From: CAZAQS01 sp964486825
GTDB lineage: Bacteria > Chloroflexota > Anaerolineae > Anaerolineales > UBA4823
DNA: 8,688 nucleotides
Assembly (NCBI GenBank): GCA_964486825.1
Contig: CAZAQS010000205.1
Coordinates: forward strand, 1 to 8,688
Reading direction: 5' to 3'
The position numbers were made by a program, and so were the translations under genes. The notes under the pieces are model-generated. The model had not been told where the DNA came from. It was given only the letters and a program-made list of their open reading frames with translations, and did not search any database. Below are positions 1 through 5,642 of the stretch, piece by piece. How positions within the stretch are numbered: position 1 is the stretch's first letter; every line of letters starts with the position of its first letter.

Positions 1-211
1 AATTGGGTGGAGACTGGCGTGCGACCTGAACCCTAAAAATGTACCGCAGGGCCAGGCAGGATTAATTCCAAAGTATTTTGAATCCATTGCAACCTGGCAG
101 GGCAGGGCAGGAGGCAATCACCTCCAGGTGATTGCCTCCTGCCCCTCGTATAATCAGGGAAACAATAAACCTCCACCGGCTGGTTGAGAATCCCCATTCA
201 TTTCACCGGCC
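1..211. other. Intergenic stretch with no supportable gene
   Basis: Apart from the hairpin at 105-144 I find no convincing coding sequence. A short frame runs from the window edge to a TAA at 34-36 and could be the end of an upstream gene, but it is too short to judge. A second frame is open from 2 to a TGA at 185-187 but resembles no family I recognise. A TATAAT hexamer stands at 149-154 without a matching -35 box. The 11-mer caccggctggt occurs at 174-184 and again at 215-225, next to the point where cyclase homology begins. Confidence 0.5.
105..144. terminator. Perfect 19-bp inverted repeat, probable transcription terminator
   Basis: Positions 105-123 and 126-144 are exact reverse complements with only two bases between them, so RNA from either strand folds into one long hairpin. 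No clear T-tract follows on either side, so it is not a classical intrinsic terminator. Its place outside any gene fits a bidirectional terminator: for an unseen gene entering from the left, and for the minus-strand glycosidase operon, which has no other stop signal between position 600 and here. The left arm is preceded by three copies of the pentamer GGCAG (96-110). It could instead be one copy of a dispersed intergenic repeat. Confidence 0.5.
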
Positions 212-601
212 GTGCACCGGCTGGTGTTGGGCGAGCATACCGGCACGCACGTCGACGCCCTCAACCACATGGCCCGCCAGCACCGCGGACAATCGATCGA
301 CACGATGCCGTTGATCATGTTCTACACCGAGGGGATCTGTTTAGACCTGTCGGATAAAGGTCTGCGCGCATTGATCGAGCCGGCCGATTTAGAAGGCGCC
401 CTCGATAAGGCCGATCTTGAAATCAAGCCAGGGGATACGGTTCTGCTGTACACGGACCATTATCGCCGCGCCTTTGGGACAGACGATTGGCCCAATGGGC
501 CAGGCGTCAGCGTAGCGGCCGCGCGCTGGCTGGGCCGGCAGGGCATCGCCGCGTTCGGCATCGAAACCATGTCACCGGTGTGCGCCATGTTTCCGCAGAT
601 C
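212..601 (+). pseudogene. Cyclase-family metal-dependent hydrolase, fragment lacking both ends
   Basis: The translated fragment (about 130 residues from a GTG at 212) contains the metal-binding signature HTGTHVDALNH at residues 9-19, which matches the HxGTHxDxxxH motif of the cyclase family (PF04199, kynurenine formamidase-like hydrolases). It continues with an IKPGDTVLLYTD strand and a PGVSVAAARWLGRQGIAAFGIET segment characteristic of the family. Intact members are usually over 200 residues. Here the N-terminal strands before the His motif are missing, with an in-frame TGA at 185-187, and the C-terminal part is cut after about residue 130. There the frame runs into the antisense of the glycosidase gene, reading on without homology to 856. 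No ribosome-binding site precedes the GTG. I read it as a dead remnant left by a rearrangement; an assembly chimera is the alternative. The family call is secure, the substrate unknown. Confidence 0.7.
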
Positions 602-1877
602 ATATCTCGTCACCGCGAAACGAAATTACATAGGCTTCGTAAGCGCTTTTCCAGAGAAATGACAAGGACAGCGCGCCACCTGAAACGACCATTTGCTGGT
701 CAAAAACGACCACCGGTTCACTCGACGGTCCTGAACCTTCCGGAATGCGTTCGATGCGGATGTGGATTTTCCCCTCGCGCGGGAGCTGGGCCGGGATATT
801 CTGCAGATTCACCCGCACGTCGCCGGTTATCCCTGCACGGCTGCCCAGGAGAATGATCCCCCGGTATGCAGCCAGGTCCAGCGAGGCCACACCGTCAACA
901 GACGCGCCTGGATTCAGGCGGATCAGAACGCCTCTCATTTGTGAGTACCGGCGGTAAACCCACCAGCTGGCCATCGGCTGGTTCGTATCGGTGACCAGGT
1001 CGCCCATCCCTTTGTATAAGCCGCCACCCATGCCCCAGTTGGCCCGCAAACCGTCCATCTGGGTTCGCTCCAGCCGGCCCAGGTACCAGGCGGATGGCCC
1101 GGCCTGCTGCTCGCGGGTGTTTGACCCATATTCATTAACCTGAAAACCCTGGACCGAGATCCCGCGCGCCGAAAGCATATGAACCAGGTCATCCCTGGAC
1201 GTTTGTGGATCGCTGGTAGGTACCAGTTGATGCCAGCTCAGGTAGTCCGGGACGACCTGGTTGGCTATGATGTAGTCCAGGTAGCGGCTAAACCAGTCCG
1301 ATGACGGGCATGGCTGCCCGGCCGTGCTCGGGCCGGTAATCACCGCGCCTGGAATTTCCGCCCGGATCTGCCAGTAGGCCCGTTTCCACATCTCCAGGTA
1401 CTGCTCCTGATCGCGTCCCCAGAATATAACCGGGGTCAGCAGGTCTGGCTCATTCCAGATATCCCATTGCACATCAGGGCCGGTCATTCCCGCCGCTTTC
1501 ACATCCGCAATGACCTGCATCAGAAATTGGGTAAACTCGGTCCAGTCGTCGTTGTCACCCGGCCAACGCGGCACGTTACAGACCGCGTCCGCGCCCCATA
1601 AATCGTGGGGCAGCAGGATGAGTTTTGCACCAATCGCTTTCGCACGGGCATAATAGGCTTTGACGACCTTCCAGCGTTCGGCGTAGTGGCCGTTCACGAA
1701 GCCCCCGTCGGGGCAGCCTAACTGCGCGCCGCCCACCCGGAAGAACTGAACCTTGATCTCACTCTGGAGGTTCTGCTCGGGCAGGGTACCACCTTCGGAG
1801 AGACCGTAAATAAAACCGGATGCCCGGTAAGTGGGAGTCCCCAGGGGTTTCTTGAAATCAACGGATATTTCTTCCAT
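600..1877 (-). CDS. Clan GH-A glycoside hydrolase, GH39-like (possible beta-xylosidase)
   Basis: This encodes a 425-aa retaining-type glycosidase with a TIM-barrel plan. The general acid/base is predicted as E143 in WDIWNEPD (138-145), the hallmark NEP motif of clan GH-A, and the nucleophile as E249 in QVNEYG at the end of a later strand. Residues from about 315 to the end look like a C-terminal beta-sandwich. There is no signal peptide or membrane segment, so it should act in the cytoplasm on imported oligosaccharides. I chose the ATG at 1877 because an AGGA (1886-1889) lies 8 bases upstream; a longer frame opening at 2060 would add 61 residues that overlap the preceding ORF and show no domain. 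The start lies 17 bases past the stop of the 67-aa ORF, so the two are probably cotranscribed leftward from the promoter at 2194-2222. The barrel pattern suggests GH39 or a neighbouring unclassified group; the substrate is inferred from context only. Confidence 0.8.
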   Translation of the reverse strand: MEEISVDFKKPLGTPTYRASGFIYGLSEGGTLPEQNLQSEIKVQFFRVGGAQLGCPDGGFVNGHYAERWKVVKAYYARAKAIGAKLILLPHDLWGADAVCNVPRWPGDNDDWTEFTQFLMQVIADVKAAGMTGPDVQWDIWNEPDLLTPVIFWGRDQEQYLEMWKRAYWQIRAEIPGAVITGPSTAGQPCPSSDWFSRYLDYIIANQVVPDYLSWHQLVPTSDPQTSRDDLVHMLSARGISVQGFQVNEYGSNTREQQAGPSAWYLGRLERTQMDGLRANWGMGGGLYKGMGDLVTDTNQPMASWWVYRRYSQMRGVLIRLNPGASVDGVASLDLAAYRGIILLGSRAGITGDVRVNLQNIPAQLPREGKIHIRIERIPEGSGPSSEPVVVFDQQMVVSGGALSLSFLWKSAYEAYVISFRGDEI

Positions 1878-1893
1878 GACAGGATTCCTCGTG

Positions 1894-2097
1894 CTAGTCG
1901 GACAGGTCACGTATTGGGAGCTTCGCGCCGTTGCGCAGGAACAAAGGAATAATATCCAGGGGCGTAGCCACCATAATTGTCTGCCCACCATCGAGCTTTT
2001 CTCCGGTCCAGGCGTTGGTCCATTGAGCGCCGCCAGGAAGATAGGTGATACTGGCTTCACTTCCGTTGATGGCGATTACCGTTTCCTGGTGCAGCAT
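1894..2097 (-). CDS. Stand-alone GH31 C-terminal fragment (67 aa)
   Basis: The 67-residue product matches the last strands of GH31 glycosidases: the run from about residue 12 to 61 contains YLPGGAQW, AWTGEKLDGGQ and PLDIIPLFLRNGAKLPI. By hand it aligns with residues 611-658 of the GH31 enzyme at the right end of this window with about 21 of 48 identities, so it derives from a different GH31 paralogue and is not a copy of that one. The catalytic barrel is absent, so it cannot be an enzyme. It nevertheless has an intact frame, a strong AGGAG (2105-2109) seven bases before the ATG, and a promoter of its own. The simplest reading is an internal deletion that fused the start region of a former GH31 gene to its tail, leaving the downstream glycosidase under the old promoter. 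A retained small beta-sandwich protein or a translated leader is possible but unproven. Confidence 0.6.
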   Translation of the reverse strand: MLHQETVIAINGSEASITYLPGGAQWTNAWTGEKLDGGQTIMVATPLDIIPLFLRNGAKLPIRDLSD

Positions 2098-2118
2098 AGT
2101 TCATCTCCTAAATAGTTA

Positions 2119-2147
2119 TTGACAAACGAAAAAAAGATTGCTATAAT
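2119..2147 (+). promoter_or_regulatory. Consensus sigma-70 promoter for the ABC importer operon
   Basis: TTGACA at 2119-2124 and TATAAT at 2142-2147 are both perfect consensus hexamers separated by 17 bases, the optimal spacing. Transcription would start near 2154, inside the operator-like cluster, and run right to the substrate-binding protein gene at 2374, leaving a leader of about 220 bases. A promoter this strong on a catabolic operon implies that it is held off by a repressor. Confidence 0.8.
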
Positions 2148-2151
2148 GTAA

Positions 2152-2191
2152 TCGAATGCTTTCGACTAACCCTTTCGACTAACCCTTTCGA
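2152..2191. promoter_or_regulatory. Probable LacI-family operator cluster between the two promoters
   Basis: Four TCGA cores lie at 2152-2155, 2162-2165, 2175-2178 and 2188-2191. The first two form an imperfect palindrome, tcgaatgctttcga (2152-2165, mismatched only at the sixth and ninth positions). The rest are a tandem repeat of the 13-mer ctttcgactaacc: 2159-2171, 2172-2184, and a partial third copy 2185-2191. LacI-family proteins typically bind sites with a central CG step, which all four cores have. The cluster covers both predicted transcription starts, where a bound repressor would block both directions. The LacI gene in this window is the obvious candidate; the binding itself is inferred. 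Confidence 0.6.
2159..2191. repeat. 13-bp direct tandem repeat, about 2.5 copies
   Basis: The unit ctttcgactaacc is repeated exactly at 2159-2171 and 2172-2184, followed by its first seven bases at 2185-2191. The period of 13 is not a whole number of helical turns, so successive sites face different sides of the DNA. It sits wholly between the two promoter -10 boxes. Confidence 0.85.
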
Positions 2192-2193
2192 TC

Positions 2194-2222
2194 ATTATAG
2201 CAAACCTTTTCAGAATTTTCAA
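2194..2222 (-). promoter_or_regulatory. Leftward sigma-70 promoter for the glycosidase operon
   Basis: Read on the minus strand, TTGAAA (2222-2217) and TATAAT (2199-2194) are separated by 17 bases. Transcription would start near 2187 and run left into the 67-aa ORF at 2097 and the GH-A gene. The promoter faces the rightward one at 2119-2147, and the 11-base segments 2138-2148 and 2193-2203 (ttgctataatg and its complement) are exact inverted repeats, so the two promoter cores are near mirror images. Confidence 0.7.
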
Positions 2223-2306
2223 TACGCTTCTGACATTGACGTTCCACCGGCAATCTCAATCTCGTCCTCATTGGTAGCTTACCGGTATTTCTTGACAATC
2301 GCAGGG

Positions 2307-2335
2307 AAGTACTTCTGCTGTTGCACAAAGTACTT
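2307..2335. repeat. Paired AAGTACTT palindromes, 21 bp apart, in the importer leader
   Basis: The perfect 8-bp palindrome AAGTACTT occurs at 2307-2314 and 2328-2335. The 21-bp interval is two helical turns, so both copies face the same side of the DNA. They lie in the untranslated leader of the substrate-binding protein gene. They could be a second regulator's binding site or part of a leader structure; chance cannot be excluded for an 8-mer. Confidence 0.4.
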
Positions 2336-2353
2336 GTACGTGTTGTCCCGAAT

Positions 2354-2363
2354 TTTTCGAAAA
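2354..2363. promoter_or_regulatory. TTTTCGAAAA palindrome next to the ribosome-binding site
   Basis: A perfect 10-bp palindrome with a central CG step directly abuts the AGGAG (2363-2367) that serves the ATG at 2374. It shares the TTTCGA core with the upstream operator cluster, so it may be a downstream secondary operator. It is also AT-rich and short, so chance is possible. Confidence 0.35.
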
Positions 2364-2373
2364 GGAGAAAAAA

Positions 2374-3642
2374 ATGGTCCGGAAAATGTTGTCCCTGTTC
2401 AGTCTGCTGCTGATCGCATCCATGGTGCTTTCAGCATGCGGCGGCGCTCCTGCTACGCAGGCAGCACCCATGTCCGAGGGGGCTGCCCCGCCAGCGGCCG
2501 AAACTGTTAAACTCGTCGAGTGGGATTACTGGGCATCAGGTGGTGGCAACGAAGTCTGGGGCAGCCTATTAGAGGGCTGTGCCAAGGAAGTGGGGGTAAC
2601 CGTTGAACGACAGGCAGTCCCGCGCAATGAACTAATTACAAAGGTGCTGCTCGCCGCGCAGCAGAAGCAGATGCCCGATATCCTAATGGTTGACAATCCC
2701 GATTTGCAGGAAGTGGCCAGCACGGGCGCGCTGGCTCCGCTAAGCGAATATGGGGTTGATCTGACAGGCTTGTACGAAAACCTGCTTGATGCCGGTTCAT
2801 ATGAAGGCCAGGTTTATGGCATTGCCCCTGGCATCAACGGCATGGCCCTGTGGTACAACAAGGATATGTTTGAGGAGGCCGGCGTGGAGCCCCCAACCAC
2901 CTGGGCGGAAATCAAGGAAGTGGCCGGCAAACTCACCACCGAGGATGTGTACGGCATTGCCTTCTCAGCACCTGCTACCGAAGAAGGCACCTGGCAGTTC
3001 GAGCCATGGTTCTGGGGCGCGGGCGGCGACCTGAAGAAGCTTGATTCACCGGAAGGCATCCGGGCGCTGGAGTTCTGGGTCGACCTGGTCAACAGCGGAT
3101 ACGCTTCCAAGTCTGTCGTACAGTGGAGCCAGGGTGATGTGAACGACCAGTTCCTGGCTGGCAAGGCTGCCATGCAGCAGAATGGTGTCTGGAATCTGGG
3201 CGCCATTGAAGAATCCGGGATCAATTTCGGCATTGTTCCGATCCCCATGCCGGATGGCGGCGCGGCCCCCGGCCCGATGGGCGGCGAAGTGCTGACCATC
3301 CCCCTGACCAACAGCGTCGACAGGATGAATGCCGCGGGTAAATTGGCCAACTGCCTGCTCTCCGACAAAAACATGCAGGCCTGGGCCAACCAAAATGCGT
3401 ACATCCCCGGCCGCATATCGGTGGCGCAGCAGGTGGCAAAAGACCGGCCGAACATGGCGCCCTTTGTGGAAGCTGCTGCGGCTTCCCGCTCTCGCCCTGG
3501 TCCCCCCGCTAACCTGGGGCCAAACTACAGCAAGATTTCTCAGCCGCTGTGGAATGCGATCCAGGCCGCCCTTACCGGCGCTAAGACACCCGAGCAAGCC
3601 TTGAAGGATGCACAGCAGCAGGCAGAAAGTGCGACGAAATGA
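2374..3642 (+). CDS. ABC transporter substrate-binding lipoprotein (CUT1 sugar family)
   Basis: This is the 422-aa extracellular receptor of a sugar ABC importer, solute-binding protein family 1 (MalE-like). Residues 1-21 form a lipoprotein signal peptide with two Lys/Arg near the start, a hydrophobic core and the lipobox LSAC (19-22), so Cys22 would be lipidated and anchor the protein to the membrane. An Ala/Pro-rich linker follows to about residue 43. The mature part carries family features such as QQKQMPDILMVDNPDL, YGIAPGINGMALWYNKDMFEEAG and a PTTWAEIKE segment. The length is normal for the family. The start is fixed by an AGGAG six bases upstream of the ATG. The gene leads a three-gene operon and its TGA overlaps the next ATG. 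Receptors of this family bind mono- or oligosaccharides; the neighbouring glycosidases suggest a xylose-containing oligosaccharide. Confidence 0.92.
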   Translation: MVRKMLSLFSLLLIASMVLSACGGAPATQAAPMSEGAAPPAAETVKLVEWDYWASGGGNEVWGSLLEGCAKEVGVTVERQAVPRNELITKVLLAAQQKQMPDILMVDNPDLQEVASTGALAPLSEYGVDLTGLYENLLDAGSYEGQVYGIAPGINGMALWYNKDMFEEAGVEPPTTWAEIKEVAGKLTTEDVYGIAFSAPATEEGTWQFEPWFWGAGGDLKKLDSPEGIRALEFWVDLVNSGYASKSVVQWSQGDVNDQFLAGKAAMQQNGVWNLGAIEESGINFGIVPIPMPDGGAAPGPMGGEVLTIPLTNSVDRMNAAGKLANCLLSDKNMQAWANQNAYIPGRISVAQQVAKDRPNMAPFVEAAAASRSRPGPPANLGPNYSKISQPLWNAIQAALTGAKTPEQALKDAQQQAESATK

Positions 3643-4619
3643 TCGAAAAACAACGAAAGAGCCCATCAAAAGGCCCGATCGTTGACGGTGCGGCGGCAAT
3701 TGCCGCCGCACCACCTATCCATAGGGCCGCCTCCTGGAAGCGCCGCAACGAGCTGGCCTGCTACTTATTTATGCTTCCGGCTGCCATATTCGTGCTCGTT
3801 TTTTACCTGTACCCCATTATCAACAACATTGTGATGAGCTTCCAGCGCTATACCGCCAGGTCTTTCGTCACTGGCGAAGCGCCCTTCATCGGCCTGGGGA
3901 ACTTTGAGCGCCTGTTCAGCAACCCCGACTTTAAAGTGGCCATGCTCAATACCGTGGTGTTCACCGTTGGTTCGCTCTTCTTCCAGTTCACCATTGGTTT
4001 GGCCATTGCGGTCTTTTTCAATCAGAAATTCCATTTGAACGGCTTCCTGCGCAGCCTCTTCTTGCTGCCCTGGCTTGCGCCCATCCTTGTTTCCGGCGCG
4101 GTGTGGGTGCGCCTCTTTGACATGGATTATGGCGTGATCAACTATGTGCTGCGCTCGCTTCACCTGATCAACGAGCCGCTGGCCTGGCTGACCAACCCCA
4201 GGCTCGCCCCGTTTTCAACGCTGATTGCCAATATCTGGATCGGCATCCCGTTTAATATGGTTATCCTCTACGGCGGCCTGCAGGATATCTCTCCCACACT
4301 TTACGAGGCAGCAAAGATCGATGGCGCTAGCGGCTGGCAGCGTTTTCGCTACATTTCCTGGCCGCTGCTGCGCCCCGTTTCGACGGTGGTCCTGCTTCTG
4401 GGGCTGATCTACACCCTTAAGGTGTTCGATGTGATCATGTCCATCACCCGCGGTGGGCCGGCCAATGTCAGCCAAACGCTCAACACCTGGGTTTTCAGTC
4501 TATCCTTTACCAGCCTGGACTTCGGCCTGGGCGCTGCTGCGGGTGACATTCTTATGGCTGTGGTGCTGGTCTTTGGCCTGATCTACCTGCGCTATGCCAG
4601 CCGGGAGGAACAACGATGA
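3639..4619 (+). CDS. ABC sugar transporter permease, MalF type
   Basis: This 326-aa inner-membrane subunit forms half of the importer channel with the MalG-type protein encoded next. About six hydrophobic segments are visible (near residues 40-65, 102-127, 137-158, 194-214, 246-268 and 297-317). The cytoplasmic EAA loop that docks on the ATPase is YEAAKIDGASGW (222-233) followed by the conserved WPLLRP. The first 37 residues are polar, Ala-rich and cytoplasmic, longer than in minimal members. The ATG lies inside the last codons of the upstream gene (ATGA overlap at 3639-3642), so translational coupling is likely. A MalF-type periplasmic P2 domain is absent, as in most CUT1 systems other than enteric MalF. 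Confidence 0.93.
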   Translation: MIEKQRKSPSKGPIVDGAAAIAAAPPIHRAASWKRRNELACYLFMLPAAIFVLVFYLYPIINNIVMSFQRYTARSFVTGEAPFIGLGNFERLFSNPDFKVAMLNTVVFTVGSLFFQFTIGLAIAVFFNQKFHLNGFLRSLFLLPWLAPILVSGAVWVRLFDMDYGVINYVLRSLHLINEPLAWLTNPRLAPFSTLIANIWIGIPFNMVILYGGLQDISPTLYEAAKIDGASGWQRFRYISWPLLRPVSTVVLLLGLIYTLKVFDVIMSITRGGPANVSQTLNTWVFSLSFTSLDFGLGAAAGDILMAVVLVFGLIYLRYASREEQR

Positions 4620-5482
4620 GCACGTTGGAAAAAAGCTTCTCTCCTCCCGTCACTGAACGCCGCAGCATGCGCGTCAGCCAGCGCAAGCTGATCCTGACGG
4701 CACTTGGTGTTCTACTTACTGCGTTGATGCTCTTTCCGTTCTATATGATCCTCAACTACTCATTGATGGATCAGATCGATATCCTGCGCTATCCACCACC
4801 GCTTTACCCGGCTGATCTCACCTTTGATGGGTATCGGGCCGCCTCTCAAGTAGTCGGCGCATATATCCGTACCAGTCTCATCTACGGCCTTGGCACAGTG
4901 CTGGTGGCTATGACGATCGCCACGCCCGCTGCCTATGCCCTGTCGCGCATCCGGTCGCGGGTTTCCGTAACTCTGCTGCTGGTGCTGATTCTGGCGCAGA
5001 TGGCCCCGGGCATTATCGTGGCCCAATCGCTCTATGCCCTGTTCACCAAGCTGGGTATCCTGAACACCTATTTGGCCGTTATCCTTGCCGACAGCACTGC
5101 CGCGGTGCCTTTTGCCATTATTATCATGCGGGCCTTCATGCTCGGCATCCCGCGTGAAATGTCGGAGGCGGCCACGGTTGACGGCGCTGGCCACTGGACC
5201 ACATTCACCGCCATCATTCTGCCCATCAGCCGCACGGCCATCATCACCGCCGCGTTATTCTCGTTCCTTGCTGGCTGGGGAGACTTTATGATGGCGCTGA
5301 TCCTCAACCCGAACACCACTCCCATTACCGTGGGTATTTACTATTTTATCGGAAGCTACTCGACCAACTGGCCATCGGTGATGGCCGTGGCGCTGATCGC
5401 CGCGGTACCTGCCATCATCTTGCTGACAGCCGCACAGCGCTATATCGCCGCCGGGATTACAGCCGGTGCGGTAAAGGAGTAA
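4616..5482 (+). CDS. ABC sugar transporter permease, MalG type
   Basis: This 288-aa inner-membrane subunit is the second half of the channel. Six hydrophobic segments are visible (roughly residues 24-45, 85-108, 117-138, 152-172, 207-228 and 255-276). The EAA loop reads SEAATVDGAGHW (183-194) followed by ILPISR, and the C-terminus ITAGAVKE is the usual ending of MalG-like permeases. The ATG overlaps the stop of the preceding permease by the four bases ATGA (4616-4619). No gene for the nucleotide-binding subunit follows, so the importer probably borrows a shared MsmK/UgpC-type ATPase encoded elsewhere, as many CUT1 systems do. Confidence 0.94.
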   Translation: MSTLEKSFSPPVTERRSMRVSQRKLILTALGVLLTALMLFPFYMILNYSLMDQIDILRYPPPLYPADLTFDGYRAASQVVGAYIRTSLIYGLGTVLVAMTIATPAAYALSRIRSRVSVTLLLVLILAQMAPGIIVAQSLYALFTKLGILNTYLAVILADSTAAVPFAIIIMRAFMLGIPREMSEAATVDGAGHWTTFTAIILPISRTAIITAALFSFLAGWGDFMMALILNPNTTPITVGIYYFIGSYSTNWPSVMAVALIAAVPAIILLTAAQRYIAAGITAGAVKE

Positions 5483-5485
5483 AAC

Positions 5486-5507
5486 GGACCACCGCGGTCC
5501 TTATAAT
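5486..5507 (+). terminator. Weak candidate terminator after the importer operon
   Basis: Directly after the MalG stop, ggacc (5486-5490) and ggtcc (5496-5500) can pair around a five-base loop, followed by ttataatt. The stem is short and the T-tract imperfect, so termination may be partial and some transcription could continue into the repressor gene. Confidence 0.35.
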
Positions 5508-5547
5508 TCGGTAACAGGCGGACAGAATATATTCTTGCTGCAGCACA

Positions 5548-5575
5548 GGATGTGCACCATCACATCCGGTATAAT
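5548..5575 (+). promoter_or_regulatory. Candidate promoter region of the lacI-type gene
   Basis: A TATAAT hexamer stands at 5570-5575, about 68 bases before the repressor ATG. No good -35 box lies 16-18 bases upstream; that place is taken by a perfect 7-bp inverted repeat, ggatgtg (5548-5554) and cacatcc (5561-5567), separated by six bases. The arrangement suggests a weak or activator/repressor-controlled promoter. The gap also holds the palindrome gaatatattc (5525-5534) and a 9-bp direct repeat ttcttgctg (5532-5540 and 5576-5584). Confidence 0.4.
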
Positions 5576-5625
5576 TTCTTGCTGTCAGAATGAAGTGAAT
5601 TGAGATGCGAACTATTCCACCTGTT

Positions 5626-5633
5626 TTTCGACT
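5626..5633. promoter_or_regulatory. TTTCGACT element before the repressor start, possible autoregulatory site
   Basis: The octamer tttcgact is identical to the core of the 13-bp operator-like repeats at 2160-2167 and 2173-2180. Here it lies only ten bases before the repressor ATG, downstream of the putative -10 box, where a bound repressor would act as a roadblock. It is only half-palindromic, so this is a suggestion. Confidence 0.35.
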
Positions 5634-5642
5634 GAGTATGCC

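Noticed and set aside
1..36. Possible last 11 codons of an upstream gene ending in TAA at 34-36
   Set aside because: Too short to show any homology or codon pattern.
602..856. Rightward frame continuing the cyclase fragment to 856
   Set aside because: From about 602 it only reads the antisense of the glycosidase gene and loses all family similarity.
1878..2060. Longer N-terminus (61 extra residues) for the minus-strand glycosidase, opening at 2060
   Set aside because: It overlaps the GH31-tail ORF in another frame, shows no domain or signal peptide, and the ATG at 1877 has an AGGA at proper distance.
2159..2191. Tandem 13-bp repeats as a CRISPR-like array
   Set aside because: The units are contiguous without spacers, far too short, and sit between two promoters with no cas genes near.
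2292..2297. Second TTGACA in the importer leader as an additional promoter
   Set aside because: No TATAAT-like hexamer occurs 15-19 bases downstream.
2814..3714. Long leftward open frames across the binding-protein gene
   Set aside because: They are antisense to a confidently identified gene, lack ribosome-binding sites and resemble no family.
5502..5507. TATAAT hexamer right after the MalG stop as a promoter
   Set aside because: No -35 box at the right distance; it falls in the tail of the weak terminator-like hairpin.
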